Assembly (NCBI GenBank): GCA_017461565.1 | Contig: JAFTXQ010000002.1 | Location: 1 to 64,000 of the forward strand | Reading direction: 5' to 3' | DNA from: Oscillospiraceae bacterium | GTDB taxonomy: Bacteria > Bacillota > Clostridia > Oscillospirales > Ruminococcaceae | DNA: 64,000 bases | In this document: in pieces, positions 1 to 7,940 of the stretch | Layout: every line of letters begins with the position of its first letter | Numbering within the stretch: position 1 is the first letter of the stretch | Translations under genes and position numbers: made by a program | Notes under the pieces: generated by a model | What the model saw: the letters and a program-made list of their open reading frames with translations, nothing else | Database searches by the model: none | Told to the model about the DNA's origin: nothing

Positions 1-1
1 G

Positions 2-307
2 CCGGAGCCTGCACCCGCAGTTGAGGAAGCACCTGCAAGCGGCGGCAAGATGTCACAGGACGACATAGCAGCGCTGTTCGCAGCAAATGCAGCTGCCGAG
101 CCAGAACCTGCTCCCGTAGTTGAAGAAGCGCCTACAAGCGGTGGCAAGATGTCGCAGGACGACATAGCAGCGCTGTTTGCAGCAAATGCAGCTGCCGAGC
201 CGGAGCCTGCACCCGCAGTTGAGGAAGCACCTGCAAGCGGTGGTAAGATGTCGCAGGACGCTATTGAGGCACTTCTGAGCGGTATGCAGGATGAAGTTAA
301 CAAATGA
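2..307 (+). CDS. C-terminal end of a protein with tandem FliM-like SQDDIAALF motifs (5' truncated)
   Basis: The reading frame enters from the left edge and ends at TGA 305-307, so only the last 101 residues are seen. They consist of a 33-residue (99 bp) repeat: a short motif MSQDDIAALFAAN, then an acidic Ala/Pro/Glu linker ending SGGK. Two full copies (50-148 and 149-247) follow a partial one, and the protein ends with a variant, MSQDAIEALLSGM. The motif resembles the N-terminal LSQDEIDALL peptide of FliM and FliY, which in those families binds phosphorylated CheY. The function of the whole protein is unknown because its body lies outside the window. The repeat is nearly identical at DNA level, so copy number may vary between strains. 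Confidence 0.8.
   Translation, partial: PEPAPAVEEAPASGGKMSQDDIAALFAANAAAEPEPAPVVEEAPTSGGKMSQDDIAALFAANAAAEPEPAPAVEEAPASGGKMSQDAIEALLSGMQDEVNK
50..247 (+). repeat. 99-bp tandem repeat, two full copies
   Basis: Positions 50-148 and 149-247 are two in-frame copies of a 99-base unit differing at a handful of bases. A third, partial copy precedes them and a diverged half-copy (248-304) follows. The unit encodes a short amphipathic motif plus an Ala/Pro/Glu linker. Confidence 0.9.
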
Positions 308-412
308 TTTCACAATAAATTCACATATTTGTTACACAAACGTGAATTGTATCTGTTAGAATATAAATATGGCTTTTAGCTTTCATGTTCTGAAAGGATA
401 TGATTATACATT

Positions 413-1111
413 ATGTTTAAACAAAAAAAGAAATTACAAATAGTCGAAGATGAGCTTCGTCCTGTACAGCAGCTTATTCCTATTGAGTCTCAGGAGATGA
501 TACTTAATCAGCTCTATCAGTTTACGGAGCTTGAGCATCTGTATGAGTCTGCGATACATGAAGTAAAAACAAAGCTTGAGATACTGGACAGCGAGTTCAA
601 GACAAAATACGACTACAATCCGATACATCATATCGAGGACAGACTCAAGTCGCCTCGCAGTATAATGGAAAAGCTCCAGCGAAAGGGAAAACCCTTCAAC
701 AGTGAAAACGCCCGTGCCATGTTAAACGATATAGCAGGAGTAAGGGTCATCTGTAACTATATCGAGGATATTTATGCGGTTGCGGAATTCCTTACAAAGC
801 AGGACGATGTTACGCTGCTAAAGACCAAGGATTATATAAAATCTCCTAAGCCTAATGGCTATCGCAGTCTGCATCTCGTTATACAGACGCCTGTGTTCCT
901 TTCGGATGGCAAAGAGCTTGTGAATGTTGAGGTGCAGATACGCACTATCGCTATGGATTTCTGGGCGAGTCTTGAGCATCAGCTGAAATACAAGACCGAC
1001 AGTGAGGTTTCTGCGGAGCTTGCGCAGCAGCTTAAGGACTGCGCCGAGACGATAGCGGCCACTGACATTAAAATGCAGAGCATCTATCAGACCCTTAAGG
1101 AGATCGATTGA
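413..1111 (+). CDS. relQ: Small alarmone synthetase, RelQ (YjbM) type GTP pyrophosphokinase
   Basis: The 232-residue protein carries only the RelA/SpoT synthetase domain, with no HD hydrolase, TGS or ACT domain, which is the size and layout of RelQ/YjbM small alarmone synthetases. Recognisable motifs are HHIEDRLKSPRSI, LNDIAGVRVIC, the GTP-binding segment KDYIKSPKPNGYRSLHLVI and EVQIRTIAMDFWASLEHQLK. It should transfer pyrophosphate from ATP to GDP or GTP to make (p)ppGpp in the cytoplasm. The start at 413 has an AAAGGA ribosome site about 15 bases upstream. The gene is followed by a strong terminator and so looks monocistronic. A full-length Rel protein is encoded at 35060, so this organism has at least two alarmone enzymes. 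Confidence 0.93.
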   Translation: MFKQKKKLQIVEDELRPVQQLIPIESQEMILNQLYQFTELEHLYESAIHEVKTKLEILDSEFKTKYDYNPIHHIEDRLKSPRSIMEKLQRKGKPFNSENARAMLNDIAGVRVICNYIEDIYAVAEFLTKQDDVTLLKTKDYIKSPKPNGYRSLHLVIQTPVFLSDGKELVNVEVQIRTIAMDFWASLEHQLKYKTDSEVSAELAQQLKDCAETIAATDIKMQSIYQTLKEID

Positions 1112-1127
1112 TCTTTGAAATAAAACC

Positions 1128-1160
1128 GATCCCGCACGGATAAAACGTGCGGGATCTTGT
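1128..1160 (+). terminator. Rho-independent terminator after relQ
   Basis: An 11-bp perfect stem GATCCCGCACG / CGTGCGGGATC (1128-1138, 1146-1156) with a 7-base loop is followed by a short T-rich run. Confidence 0.8.
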
Positions 1161-1177
1161 TATCGGCAGGATATGAC

Positions 1178-1216
1178 AAACTCCGCTTCCGTTTTATCGG
1201 AAGCGGAGTTTTTAGT
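1178..1216. terminator. Convergent terminator between relQ and purL
   Basis: A 13-bp stem AAACTCCGCTTCC / GGAAGCGGAGTTT (1178-1190, 1199-1211) lies between converging genes. The T run is better on the plus strand (TTTTT) but the hairpin could also end purL transcripts. Confidence 0.7.
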
Positions 1217-1233
1217 ATATCTGAACTTATATA

Positions 1234-4200
1234 TCAGCCTCTGAAGTAGTCTACGCCGCCCTTGAACAGGAGCTGCTCCTTGTTGCCGTCAACGTTCTTT
1301 GCAACATTGGGGGTAAGACGCTCTGTATGGCCCATCTTACCGAGCACACGTCCGTCGGGAGAGATGATACCCTCGATAGCGTACATGGAGCTGTTGGGGT
1401 TGTATGCAACATCCATTGTGGGATTGCCCTTAAGGTCAACATACTGTGTTGCTACCTGACCGTTTGCGATAAGCTCTCTGATAACAGCCTCGGGAGCTAC
1501 AAAGCGGCCCTCGCCGTGGGAGATCGGGATATTGTGCAGGTCGCCTACCTTTGTGTGCATCAGCCAGGGGGACTTGTTGGTGCAGATCCTTGTCATAGTC
1601 ATCTGGGACTGGTGACGGCCGATGGTGTTGTATGTAAGTGTGGGGCTTTCTGCGGTAAGGGGAACGATCTTTCCGAAGGGCACAAGACCAAGCTTGATGA
1701 GTGCCTGGAAACCGTTGCATATACCGATCATAAGACCGTCACGGTTGTACAGCATCTCTTCTACTGCTTCCTTTATCATGGGGTTGCGGAAGAATGCGTT
1801 GATGAACTTTGCGGAACCCTCGGGCTCGTCACCGCCGGAGAAGCCGCCGGGGATAGCCACCATCTGGGACTGCTTGATGAGGCGTGTGAACTCTGCCACG
1901 CTCTCTTCCATATCCTTTGCGGACAGGTTGCGGATAACGAAGATCTCGCTGTCGCCGCCGTAGCGGTTGAATGCGTTGGCCATATCGTACTCGCAGTTTG
2001 TGCCGGGGAATACGGGGATGAGTACCTTAGGCTTTGCGATCTTGGGGCAGGTATGTGTCTCGATAAGCTCACAGCCCTTGTCGTAAGCGATGGTCTCGGG
2101 TGCGGGCATTGCGGGAAGCTGTGCCTTGAAGATAGGCTCAAGAACGTCGTTCCACTTCTTCTCGAGGGATGCGATGTCAAGCTTAACGCCGCCGCAGGTG
2201 ATCTCGTACTCGGTGATGGTTTCACCAATGGTGCGGATGCCGTCGATATCGCCGTCCATTTCGAGGACGAATGCGCCGTATACGGGTGTGAACAGCTCAT
2301 CGTCTGTAAGCTCGACAAGGCTTGCACCTACACGGTTTCCGAGGGTCATCTTGAATACGCCTTCTGCAAGACCGCCGTTTGCAACGGACCATGCGGACAT
2401 GATCTTCTTTTCCTTGATAAGCTTTGTGATCTTTCTGAATACAGCCTTAACGCTGTCGAAGTTCGGCAGGCCGTTCTCATCGTATTCGGGAGCGATATAG
2501 CCGATCTTGCTGAGGGGGCACTTGAACTCTGCGGAGATGATGTCCTCTGCCTTTGCTGTGGAAACTGCGAAGGATACGAGGGTGGGAGGTACATCGATAT
2601 CCTCGAAGGTACCGCTCATGGAGTCCTTGCCGCCGATAGCGCCGCAGCCCATCTCGAGCTGTGCCTTATATGCGCCGAGCAGTGCGGAGAAGGGCTTGCC
2701 CCAACGCTCTGCCTTGCCCTGTGTTCTTTCAAAATACTCCTGGAAGGTCAGCCAGCACTTTTCGCTGTCGCCGCCTGCCGCAACTACCTTTGCGATACTC
2801 TCTACAACTGCACATACAGCACCGTGGTAGGGGGACTGCTCGGAGATAGCGGGGTTGAAGCCCCAGCCCATTATGGATGCTGTGCTTGTGGTTGCGTTTA
2901 TCATGGGGATCTTGGCAGCCATAGCCTGTACGGGGGTCTGCTGCGTTCTGCCCGAGAAAGGCATCAGTACAGTCGCACCGCCGATGGAGGAGTCGAATCT
3001 CTGTACAAGTCCTCTCTGGGAGCATACATTAAGATCTGTTACAAGGCTCTCCCAATCCTTTGCGGTGTTGGTGCGGCCTGTGGAATAGCTTACATTTACT
3101 GCGGGAACAGCTACCTTTGTGTGCTTTTCTGCACCGTTGGAGTTAAGGAACTCTCTGCTGATATCGCAGATGGTCTTGCCGTTCCAGTTCATGCGGAGTC
3201 TTGCTTCTTCCTTTACTACAGCAACGGGAGTGGACTCGAGGTTCTCCTGAGAAGCCAGTGCACGGAATTTGTCAGCGTCCTCAGCGGCAACCACAACAGC
3301 CATTCTCTCCTGAGATTCGGAGATAGCAAGCTCTGTGCCGTCAAGGCCGTCATACTTCTTGGGAACTGCGTTGAGGTCGATCTCAAGGCCGTCAGCCAGC
3401 TCGCCGATGGCAACGGAAACGCCGCCTGCGCCGAAGTCGTTGCAGCGCTTGATAAGGCGTGTAGCCTCGGGGTTTCTGAACAGACGCTGGAGCTTTCTCT
3501 CCTCGGGAGCGTTACCCTTCTGTACCTCTGCGCCGCAGGACTCGAGGGACTGTACGCTGTGGGACTTGGAGGAGCCTGTTGCACCGCCGCAGCCGTCACG
3601 GCCTGTACGTCCGCCAAGCAGGATGATAACATCGCCGGGAGCGGGTCTCTCACGTCTTACATTCTCGATGGGAGCGGCACCTACAACAGCACCGATCTCC
3701 ATTCTCTTAGCCATGTAGCCGGGGTGGTAGATCTCTGCAACATGACCTGTTGCAAGACCGATCTGGTTACCGTAGGAGGAGTAGCCTGCCGCAGCGGTAG
3801 TTGTGATCTTTCTGGGGGGCAGCTTGCCCTTGATGGTCTTTTCAACGGGGAGCAGGGGATCGGATGCGCCTGTTACACGCATAGCCTGATATACATATGA
3901 GCGTCCCGAGAGCGGGTCACGGATAGCACCGCCGAGGCAGGTAGCCGCACCGCCGAAGGGCTCGATCTCTGTGGGGTGGTTGTGAGTTTCGTTCTTGAAC
4001 ATCAGCAGCCATTCCTGATCCTCTCCGTCAACGTCAACTGTGATCTTAACGGAGCAGGCATTGATCTCCTCGGACTCGTCGAGGTCGTTCAGCTTGCCGT
4101 CAGCCTTGAGCTTCTTAGCGGCAAGGGTAGCGATGTCCATAAGGCAGATGGGCTTGCTGCCTCTGCCAAGCTCCTCACGGTCAGCCTTGTACTCTGCATA

Positions 4201-4941
4201 AGTATCGGCGATGTATGCGGGAGCGATGTCAGCATCATCGATGATAGTGCCGAATGTGGTGTGACGGCAGTGGTCGGACCAGTAGGTATCTATCATTCTG
4301 ATCTCTGTGATAGTGGGATTTCTGTTCTCGCTCTTGAAGTAATCCTGACAGAACTTGATGTCATCGTTGTCCATAGCAAGGCCGTACTTCACTACAAAGT
4401 CGGCAAGCTCTGCGTCAGTCTTGTCGATAAAGCCGTCAAGGGTCTCAACCGAAGTGGGGATTTCGTACTTTACTTCAAGGGTCTGGTACTCCTCAAAGCC
4501 GCACTCACGGGATTCCACAGCGTTGATGAGATAGTGCTTGATCTTGTCGAACTCCTCATCTGTGATCTTGCCCTTGAGGATATAGATCTTTGCGTACTTT
4601 ACAACAGGTCTGTCGCCCTTGCACAGCATCTGGATGCACTGTGCTGCGGAATCTGCTCTCTGGTCGAACTGACCGGGAAGGAATTCCACTGCGAACATAC
4701 GCTCGTCCGCTGCAAGCTCGGGAAGCTGCTCGAACACCTCGTCAACGGGCGGCTCGGAAAATACTGTGGGGATAGCCTTGTCAAAATTCTCTCTGGGAAG
4801 CTGCTCTGCGTCATAACGGTTGATGATGCGTACATCCTCCACCGACTTGATGCCGAGGGCAACGGTGAGGTCGGAAAGGGTAGCCTTTCCGTCAACCGCA
4901 AACTCGGGCTTCTTCTCCACATAGATACGATAAACTGCCAT
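1234..4941 (-). CDS. purL: Phosphoribosylformylglycinamidine synthase, large single-chain type
   Basis: This is the FGAM synthase of purine biosynthesis: FGAR + glutamine + ATP to FGAM. At 1235 residues it is the single-chain form with the synthetase and a C-terminal class I glutamine amidotransferase fused. The C-terminal domain shows VLIPVFPGTNCEYD, the nucleophile-elbow GICNGFQALIKLG (Cys about residue 1075) and the HGEGRF His/Glu motif. The synthetase part shows KNETHNHPTEIEPFGGAAT and GGRTGRDGCGGATGSS. The start chosen is the ATG at 4941, preceded at 7 bases by GGAGG; an in-frame TTG at 4965 has no comparable site. It lies 53 bases downstream of mtaB, with a weak hairpin between them. 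Confidence 0.96.
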   Translation of the reverse strand: MAVYRIYVEKKPEFAVDGKATLSDLTVALGIKSVEDVRIINRYDAEQLPRENFDKAIPTVFSEPPVDEVFEQLPELAADERMFAVEFLPGQFDQRADSAAQCIQMLCKGDRPVVKYAKIYILKGKITDEEFDKIKHYLINAVESRECGFEEYQTLEVKYEIPTSVETLDGFIDKTDAELADFVVKYGLAMDNDDIKFCQDYFKSENRNPTITEIRMIDTYWSDHCRHTTFGTIIDDADIAPAYIADTYAEYKADREELGRGSKPICLMDIATLAAKKLKADGKLNDLDESEEINACSVKITVDVDGEDQEWLLMFKNETHNHPTEIEPFGGAATCLGGAIRDPLSGRSYVYQAMRVTGASDPLLPVEKTIKGKLPPRKITTTAAAGYSSYGNQIGLATGHVAEIYHPGYMAKRMEIGAVVGAAPIENVRRERPAPGDVIILLGGRTGRDGCGGATGSSKSHSVQSLESCGAEVQKGNAPEERKLQRLFRNPEATRLIKRCNDFGAGGVSVAIGELADGLEIDLNAVPKKYDGLDGTELAISESQERMAVVVAAEDADKFRALASQENLESTPVAVVKEEARLRMNWNGKTICDISREFLNSNGAEKHTKVAVPAVNVSYSTGRTNTAKDWESLVTDLNVCSQRGLVQRFDSSIGGATVLMPFSGRTQQTPVQAMAAKIPMINATTSTASIMGWGFNPAISEQSPYHGAVCAVVESIAKVVAAGGDSEKCWLTFQEYFERTQGKAERWGKPFSALLGAYKAQLEMGCGAIGGKDSMSGTFEDIDVPPTLVSFAVSTAKAEDIISAEFKCPLSKIGYIAPEYDENGLPNFDSVKAVFRKITKLIKEKKIMSAWSVANGGLAEGVFKMTLGNRVGASLVELTDDELFTPVYGAFVLEMDGDIDGIRTIGETITEYEITCGGVKLDIASLEKKWNDVLEPIFKAQLPAMPAPETIAYDKGCELIETHTCPKIAKPKVLIPVFPGTNCEYDMANAFNRYGGDSEIFVIRNLSAKDMEESVAEFTRLIKQSQMVAIPGGFSGGDEPEGSAKFINAFFRNPMIKEAVEEMLYNRDGLMIGICNGFQALIKLGLVPFGKIVPLTAESPTLTYNTIGRHQSQMTMTRICTNKSPWLMHTKVGDLHNIPISHGEGRFVAPEAVIRELIANGQVATQYVDLKGNPTMDVAYNPNSSMYAIEGIISPDGRVLGKMGHTERLTPNVAKNVDGNKEQLLFKGGVDYFRG

Positions 4942-4965
4942 TTCTTTGTCCTCCATTATGTTCAA

Positions 4966-4986
4966 AAGGAGCTTTTTTGCTCCTTA
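4966..4986 (-). terminator. Possible weak terminator between mtaB and purL
   Basis: On the minus strand AAGGAGC AAAAAA GCTCCTT forms a 7-bp stem followed by TTTTG. The stem is short, so some read-through into purL is likely. Confidence 0.4.
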
Positions 4987-4994
4987 TTTTTTAC

Positions 4995-6272
4995 TCAGAT
5001 GATCTCTGCGGTGCAATACTGTTCCGCAGCGCCTGTTATCTTCACTCTTACGAGTGAGTGTCTTTCTATCTGCTCTCCGTATATCCTGACGGGAATATAA
5101 CTCTCTGTAAATCCATTGCTATACTCGTCGGATTGAGGTTTTTCGATAAGAACTGTGAATTCCTTGCCGATCTGTTTTTTCAGAAATTCCTGCTCCAGCC
5201 GTTTTGCAGTTTCGTTCATCTGCTTTGCACGGGCGGATTTTACGTGAGGCACCACATGGTCGCCCCTCATGGCTGCCACAGTTCCCATTCTTATAGAATA
5301 AGGAAAAACGTGTATCTTTGCAAAGCCTGTCTTCTCGGCGAAGCTTGCTGTTTCGGCGAATTCGGAATCCGTCTCGCCTGCAAAGCCCACCATTATATCG
5401 GTGGTTATCGAGCAGTCGGGGTAAGCTCTCCTTAGCTTATCGCAGACCTCCTCATACTGGGCGGTGTCATATCTGCGGCGCATACGCTTAAGTACGCTGT
5501 CGCTTCCGCTCTGCAGTGAAAGATGGAAGTGCGGGCACAGCTTCGGACATTCAAGGAGCTTTGCTATCTCTCCGTCCGTCATCATATCAGGCTCCAGCGA
5601 GCCGAGGCGTATCCGCTCTATTCCGTCCACATCGGCGGCTTTGACTGCGTCGCCGAGGGTGAGGTCAAGCTCCTGTCCGTAGCAGCTCAGGTTTATTCCC
5701 GTCAGGACTATCTCCTTGTGTCCGCTTTGTGCGGCAAGCTGTGCCTGTCGGGTTATCTCGCTGAGTGGCATCGAACGGACCCTGCCACGGGCTGTCGGGA
5801 TTATACAATATGTACAGAAACGGTCACAGCCGTCCTCTATTTTAATAAAAGCACGGGTACGATCGAGATCTGCTTCTGCACAAAGCATATCAAACTCTCT
5901 CGGCAGAGGGTTTATGTACACTGTTTTTCCAGGCTTTTCCAGATACTCTTTGAGCAGATGCGGAATATATGCCTTTGCGCCGTTTCCGACGATAATATCT
6001 GCTTCTGTCTGTGCAGAATCTTCGGGATAGGCCTGCGGGAAGCAGCCGCACAATACCACGACGCTGTCAGGGTTGTCCTTTTTGCAGCGTGAAATATGGA
6101 GACGTGCTTTTTTTACGCTCATGCTTGTTACGGCGCAGGAGTTTATTATGCAGATATCTGCCGAAGCTTCAGCGTCTGCTTTTTCAAAACCCGCATCGAG
6201 CATACTTTTTATTATTGCGGCGCTTTCGCAGGAATTGACTTTACATCCGAGTGTGTACACCGAAAACGTCAT
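4995..6272 (-). CDS. mtaB: tRNA (N6-threonylcarbamoyladenosine-37) methylthiotransferase MtaB
   Basis: A 425-residue radical-SAM methylthiotransferase that converts t6A37 to ms2t6A37 in tRNA. The N-terminal UPF0004 domain has the three cluster-binding cysteines (C10 in TLGCKVN, C46 in NSCAVT, C77 in GCFPQ). The radical SAM motif is GCDRFCTYC (C149, C153, C156), followed by the IPTARGRVRS segment, and the C-terminus is a TRAM-like domain. TLGCKVN and the length fit MtaB better than MiaB or RimO. The start at 6272 (MTFSVYTLG) is chosen for its AGGAG site 7 bases upstream; a longer upstream frame has none. It is transcribed from a promoter divergent from the HPr-like genes. Confidence 0.93.
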   Translation of the reverse strand: MTFSVYTLGCKVNSCESAAIIKSMLDAGFEKADAEASADICIINSCAVTSMSVKKARLHISRCKKDNPDSVVVLCGCFPQAYPEDSAQTEADIIVGNGAKAYIPHLLKEYLEKPGKTVYINPLPREFDMLCAEADLDRTRAFIKIEDGCDRFCTYCIIPTARGRVRSMPLSEITRQAQLAAQSGHKEIVLTGINLSCYGQELDLTLGDAVKAADVDGIERIRLGSLEPDMMTDGEIAKLLECPKLCPHFHLSLQSGSDSVLKRMRRRYDTAQYEEVCDKLRRAYPDCSITTDIMVGFAGETDSEFAETASFAEKTGFAKIHVFPYSIRMGTVAAMRGDHVVPHVKSARAKQMNETAKRLEQEFLKKQIGKEFTVLIEKPQSDEYSNGFTESYIPVRIYGEQIERHSLVRVKITGAAEQYCTAEII

Positions 6273-6369
6273 GAATATGCTCCTTTCGCAAAGTCTTTTA
6301 GGCAAATTACATTAAATTAAGCTGTTGGTTTTGACATTTTACACAAAAACCAATTTCCTATATATATTT

Positions 6370-6398
6370 ATTATACTTGATTATTCCGAATTTTGCAA
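6370..6398 (-). promoter_or_regulatory. Sigma-A promoter for mtaB
   Basis: On the minus strand TTGCAA (6393-6398), a 17-base spacer and TATAAT (6370-6375) point toward mtaB. It sits back to back with the promoter at 6406. Confidence 0.7.
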
Positions 6399-6405
6399 TA
6401 AGCTA

Positions 6406-6434
6406 TTGACTATTTTTTATTTTGTTGCTATATT
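6406..6434 (+). promoter_or_regulatory. Sigma-A promoter for the first HPr-like gene
   Basis: TTGACT (6406-6411), a 17-base spacer and TATATT (6429-6434), about 100 bases upstream of the start codon. Confidence 0.75.
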
Positions 6435-6534
6435 TATATTGAGGTTAGCAAAAATAACCGAAAAGACAGATAAAGACTTGTACACAAAGACAACAAAAGA
6501 CAACTAAACAAAACAATGAAAGGCGGCGATTTTA

Positions 6535-6771
6535 ATGAAGGAACTCAAAATTATGCTTGGCACGATCGAAGACGTAAAGGAATTTGTAAACATCACCAAC
6601 AAGTATGAATTCGACTGTGATCTGATCTCAGGCAGATACGCAGTGGACGCAAAGTCTATCATGGGTATCTTCAGCCTTGATCTCGCAAAGCCCCTCGATA
6701 TGGTCATCAGAGGCGAGGGTAAGAGCACAGAAGAGCTTTACGAGGAGATCGCAAAATTCGCAGCAAAATAA
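6535..6771 (+). CDS. HPr-like protein lacking the phosphorylatable histidine (copy 1)
   Basis: A 78-residue protein with the HPr fold. The conserved segment around the regulatory serine, AKSIMGIFSLDLAK, matches KSIMGVMSLGIAK of Bacillus HPr. The active-site segment GIHARPA of true HPr is replaced by GTIEDVKEFV, so His15 is absent and the protein cannot act in PTS phosphotransfer. Bacillus Crh similarly lacks His15 and works as a regulator through its Ser46. The ribosome site is AAGGCGGCG. A second paralogue follows at 6861 with its own promoter. A Crh-like regulatory or protein-binding role is inference. Confidence 0.85.
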   Translation: MKELKIMLGTIEDVKEFVNITNKYEFDCDLISGRYAVDAKSIMGIFSLDLAKPLDMVIRGEGKSTEELYEEIAKFAAK

Positions 6772-6794
6772 GTGAAAAAACGGCAGAATTCCCG

Positions 6795-6823
6795 TTGACA
6801 AAAGAAAAATGATGTGGTATCAT
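6795..6823 (+). promoter_or_regulatory. Sigma-A promoter for the second HPr-like gene
   Basis: TTGACA (6795-6800), a 17-base spacer and TATCAT (6818-6823), between the two paralogous genes, so they can be expressed independently. Confidence 0.75.
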
Positions 6824-6860
6824 ACAGAAAACCACAGAAGTACAGAAAGGACGTAAAATT

Positions 6861-7091
6861 ATGACAACAGCTAAGATCAACATCAACACAATCAATGACG
6901 TTAAGAATTTCGTGAACATCGTTACAAAGTGCGACTACGATGTAGACATCATCTCCGGAAGATATGCTATCGATGCAAAGTCCATCATGGGTATCTTCAG
7001 CCTCGACCTCTCCAAGGAGCTTACACTGAATATCCACAGCGACGCTTGCGATGATTTCCTTGCTGAGATCGGCGAGTATATCGTTAAGTAA
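6861..7091 (+). CDS. HPr-like protein lacking the phosphorylatable histidine (copy 2)
   Basis: A 76-residue paralogue of the preceding protein. Both share SGRYA(V/I)DAKSIMGIFSLDL. The region equivalent to GIHARPA reads NTINDVKNFV, again without His15, while the Ser46-equivalent serine is kept. The start is preceded by GAAAGGACG. The gene has its own promoter at 6795 and ends at a strong terminator. The two copies differ mostly in the N-terminal and C-terminal thirds, which suggests an old duplication. Its role is unknown; possible substrates include HPr kinase, but no gene for that enzyme is in the window. Confidence 0.85.
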   Translation: MTTAKININTINDVKNFVNIVTKCDYDVDIISGRYAIDAKSIMGIFSLDLSKELTLNIHSDACDDFLAEIGEYIVK

Positions 7092-7115
7092 TTCGCAGAA
7101 CTGAAAAGGTGCGAA

Positions 7116-7153
7116 AAGACGGCACTGCTTTGGCAGTGTCGTCTTGTTTTTTT
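7116..7153 (+). terminator. Terminator after the HPr-like pair
   Basis: Stem AAGACGGCACTGC / GCAGTGTCGTCTT with one G-T pair and a small loop, followed by TTGTTTTTTT. Confidence 0.85.
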
Positions 7154-7228
7154 GTCTAAGATTTTGAACTTCATGTTGTTAAAATATCCAAAATTAGATG
7201 CCGATACAAAAAAATATTGTGAAATATG

Positions 7229-7257
7229 GTGACAAAAACGGGCTTCTGTGCTATAAT
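7229..7257 (+). promoter_or_regulatory. Sigma-A promoter for the cytidylate-kinase-like gene
   Basis: GTGACA (7229-7234), a 17-base spacer and a perfect TATAAT (7252-7257), 38 bases from the start codon. Confidence 0.75.
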
Positions 7258-7295
7258 GAAAGCGTAGAAATATATGTATACACGGAGGTGTTATT

Positions 7296-7895
7296 ATGTC
7301 AAGAAAGATCATCACCATAACAAGACAGTACGGAAGCGGAGGCAGAGAGATAGGTGAAAAGCTCGCCAAGTCGCTTGGAGTGGAATTTTACGATAATAAG
7401 CTTCTGGAGCTTGCTGCGGAGCACAGCGGCATCCATAAAAATCATTTTGAAGAAAACGATGAAAAGCGTACCAACAGCTTTTTGTATCTGCTTTCAACGA
7501 CTTATGGCCAGGGCGGTATTCCGTTTGACGATACATTGTTCTTTGCACAGCTCAATGCTATCCAGAAGATAGCTTCGGAGCAATCCTGCGTTATTATCGG
7601 CAGATGTGCCGATTATGCACTGCGTGATTTCAACGGAGTAATAAATCTGTTTATATCGGCACCGTTTGAGCAGAGGGTAAAGCGTGCGATAGAGGTGTAT
7701 GGCATAGAAGAACGCCACGCCGAGAACTATGTGAAGCGTGTGGATAAGCAGCGCACTTCCTATTATAATTACTATACGGATAAACGCTGGGGTCAGCCGC
7801 AGAACTATCAGCTATGCCTCGACAGCTCGGTGCTTGGTATCGATGGCTCGGTAAAGCTTGCCGAGGATTTTATAAAAATGTACTATAACGATTGA
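7296..7895 (+). CDS. Cytidylate kinase-like family protein
   Basis: A 199-residue P-loop protein. The N-terminus ITITRQYGSGGREIGEKLA is the glycine-rich nucleotide loop typical of the cytidylate-kinase-like family (the AAA_33/Cytidylate_kin2 group) common in Clostridia. Further segments are VIIGRCADYAL and the lid-like KRVDKQRTSYYNYYT. It probably phosphorylates a nucleoside monophosphate, but these short relatives of Cmk are not biochemically defined and substrate specificity cannot be read here. The start has GGAGGTGTTATT upstream. It is a single-gene unit between its own promoter and terminator. Confidence 0.85.
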   Translation: MSRKIITITRQYGSGGREIGEKLAKSLGVEFYDNKLLELAAEHSGIHKNHFEENDEKRTNSFLYLLSTTYGQGGIPFDDTLFFAQLNAIQKIASEQSCVIIGRCADYALRDFNGVINLFISAPFEQRVKRAIEVYGIEERHAENYVKRVDKQRTSYYNYYTDKRWGQPQNYQLCLDSSVLGIDGSVKLAEDFIKMYYND

Positions 7896-7914
7896 TACTA
7901 TTATAATATATATT

Positions 7915-7940
7915 AAAGAGGGCTTAATGCCCTCTTTTTA
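7915..7940. terminator. Bidirectional terminator
   Basis: AAAGAGGGC TTAAT GCCCTCTTTTT is flanked by A and T runs and lies between convergent genes. Confidence 0.85.

Noticed and set aside
1327-3900. Very long open frame on the plus strand opposite purL
   Set aside because: It is antisense to a clear PurL with full motifs, has a Cys/Leu-rich composition produced by codon bias and no ribosome site.
6325-6507. 60-codon frame upstream of the HPr-like gene
   Set aside because: It covers the divergent promoters of mtaB and the HPr-like gene, is AT-rich and has no ribosome site.
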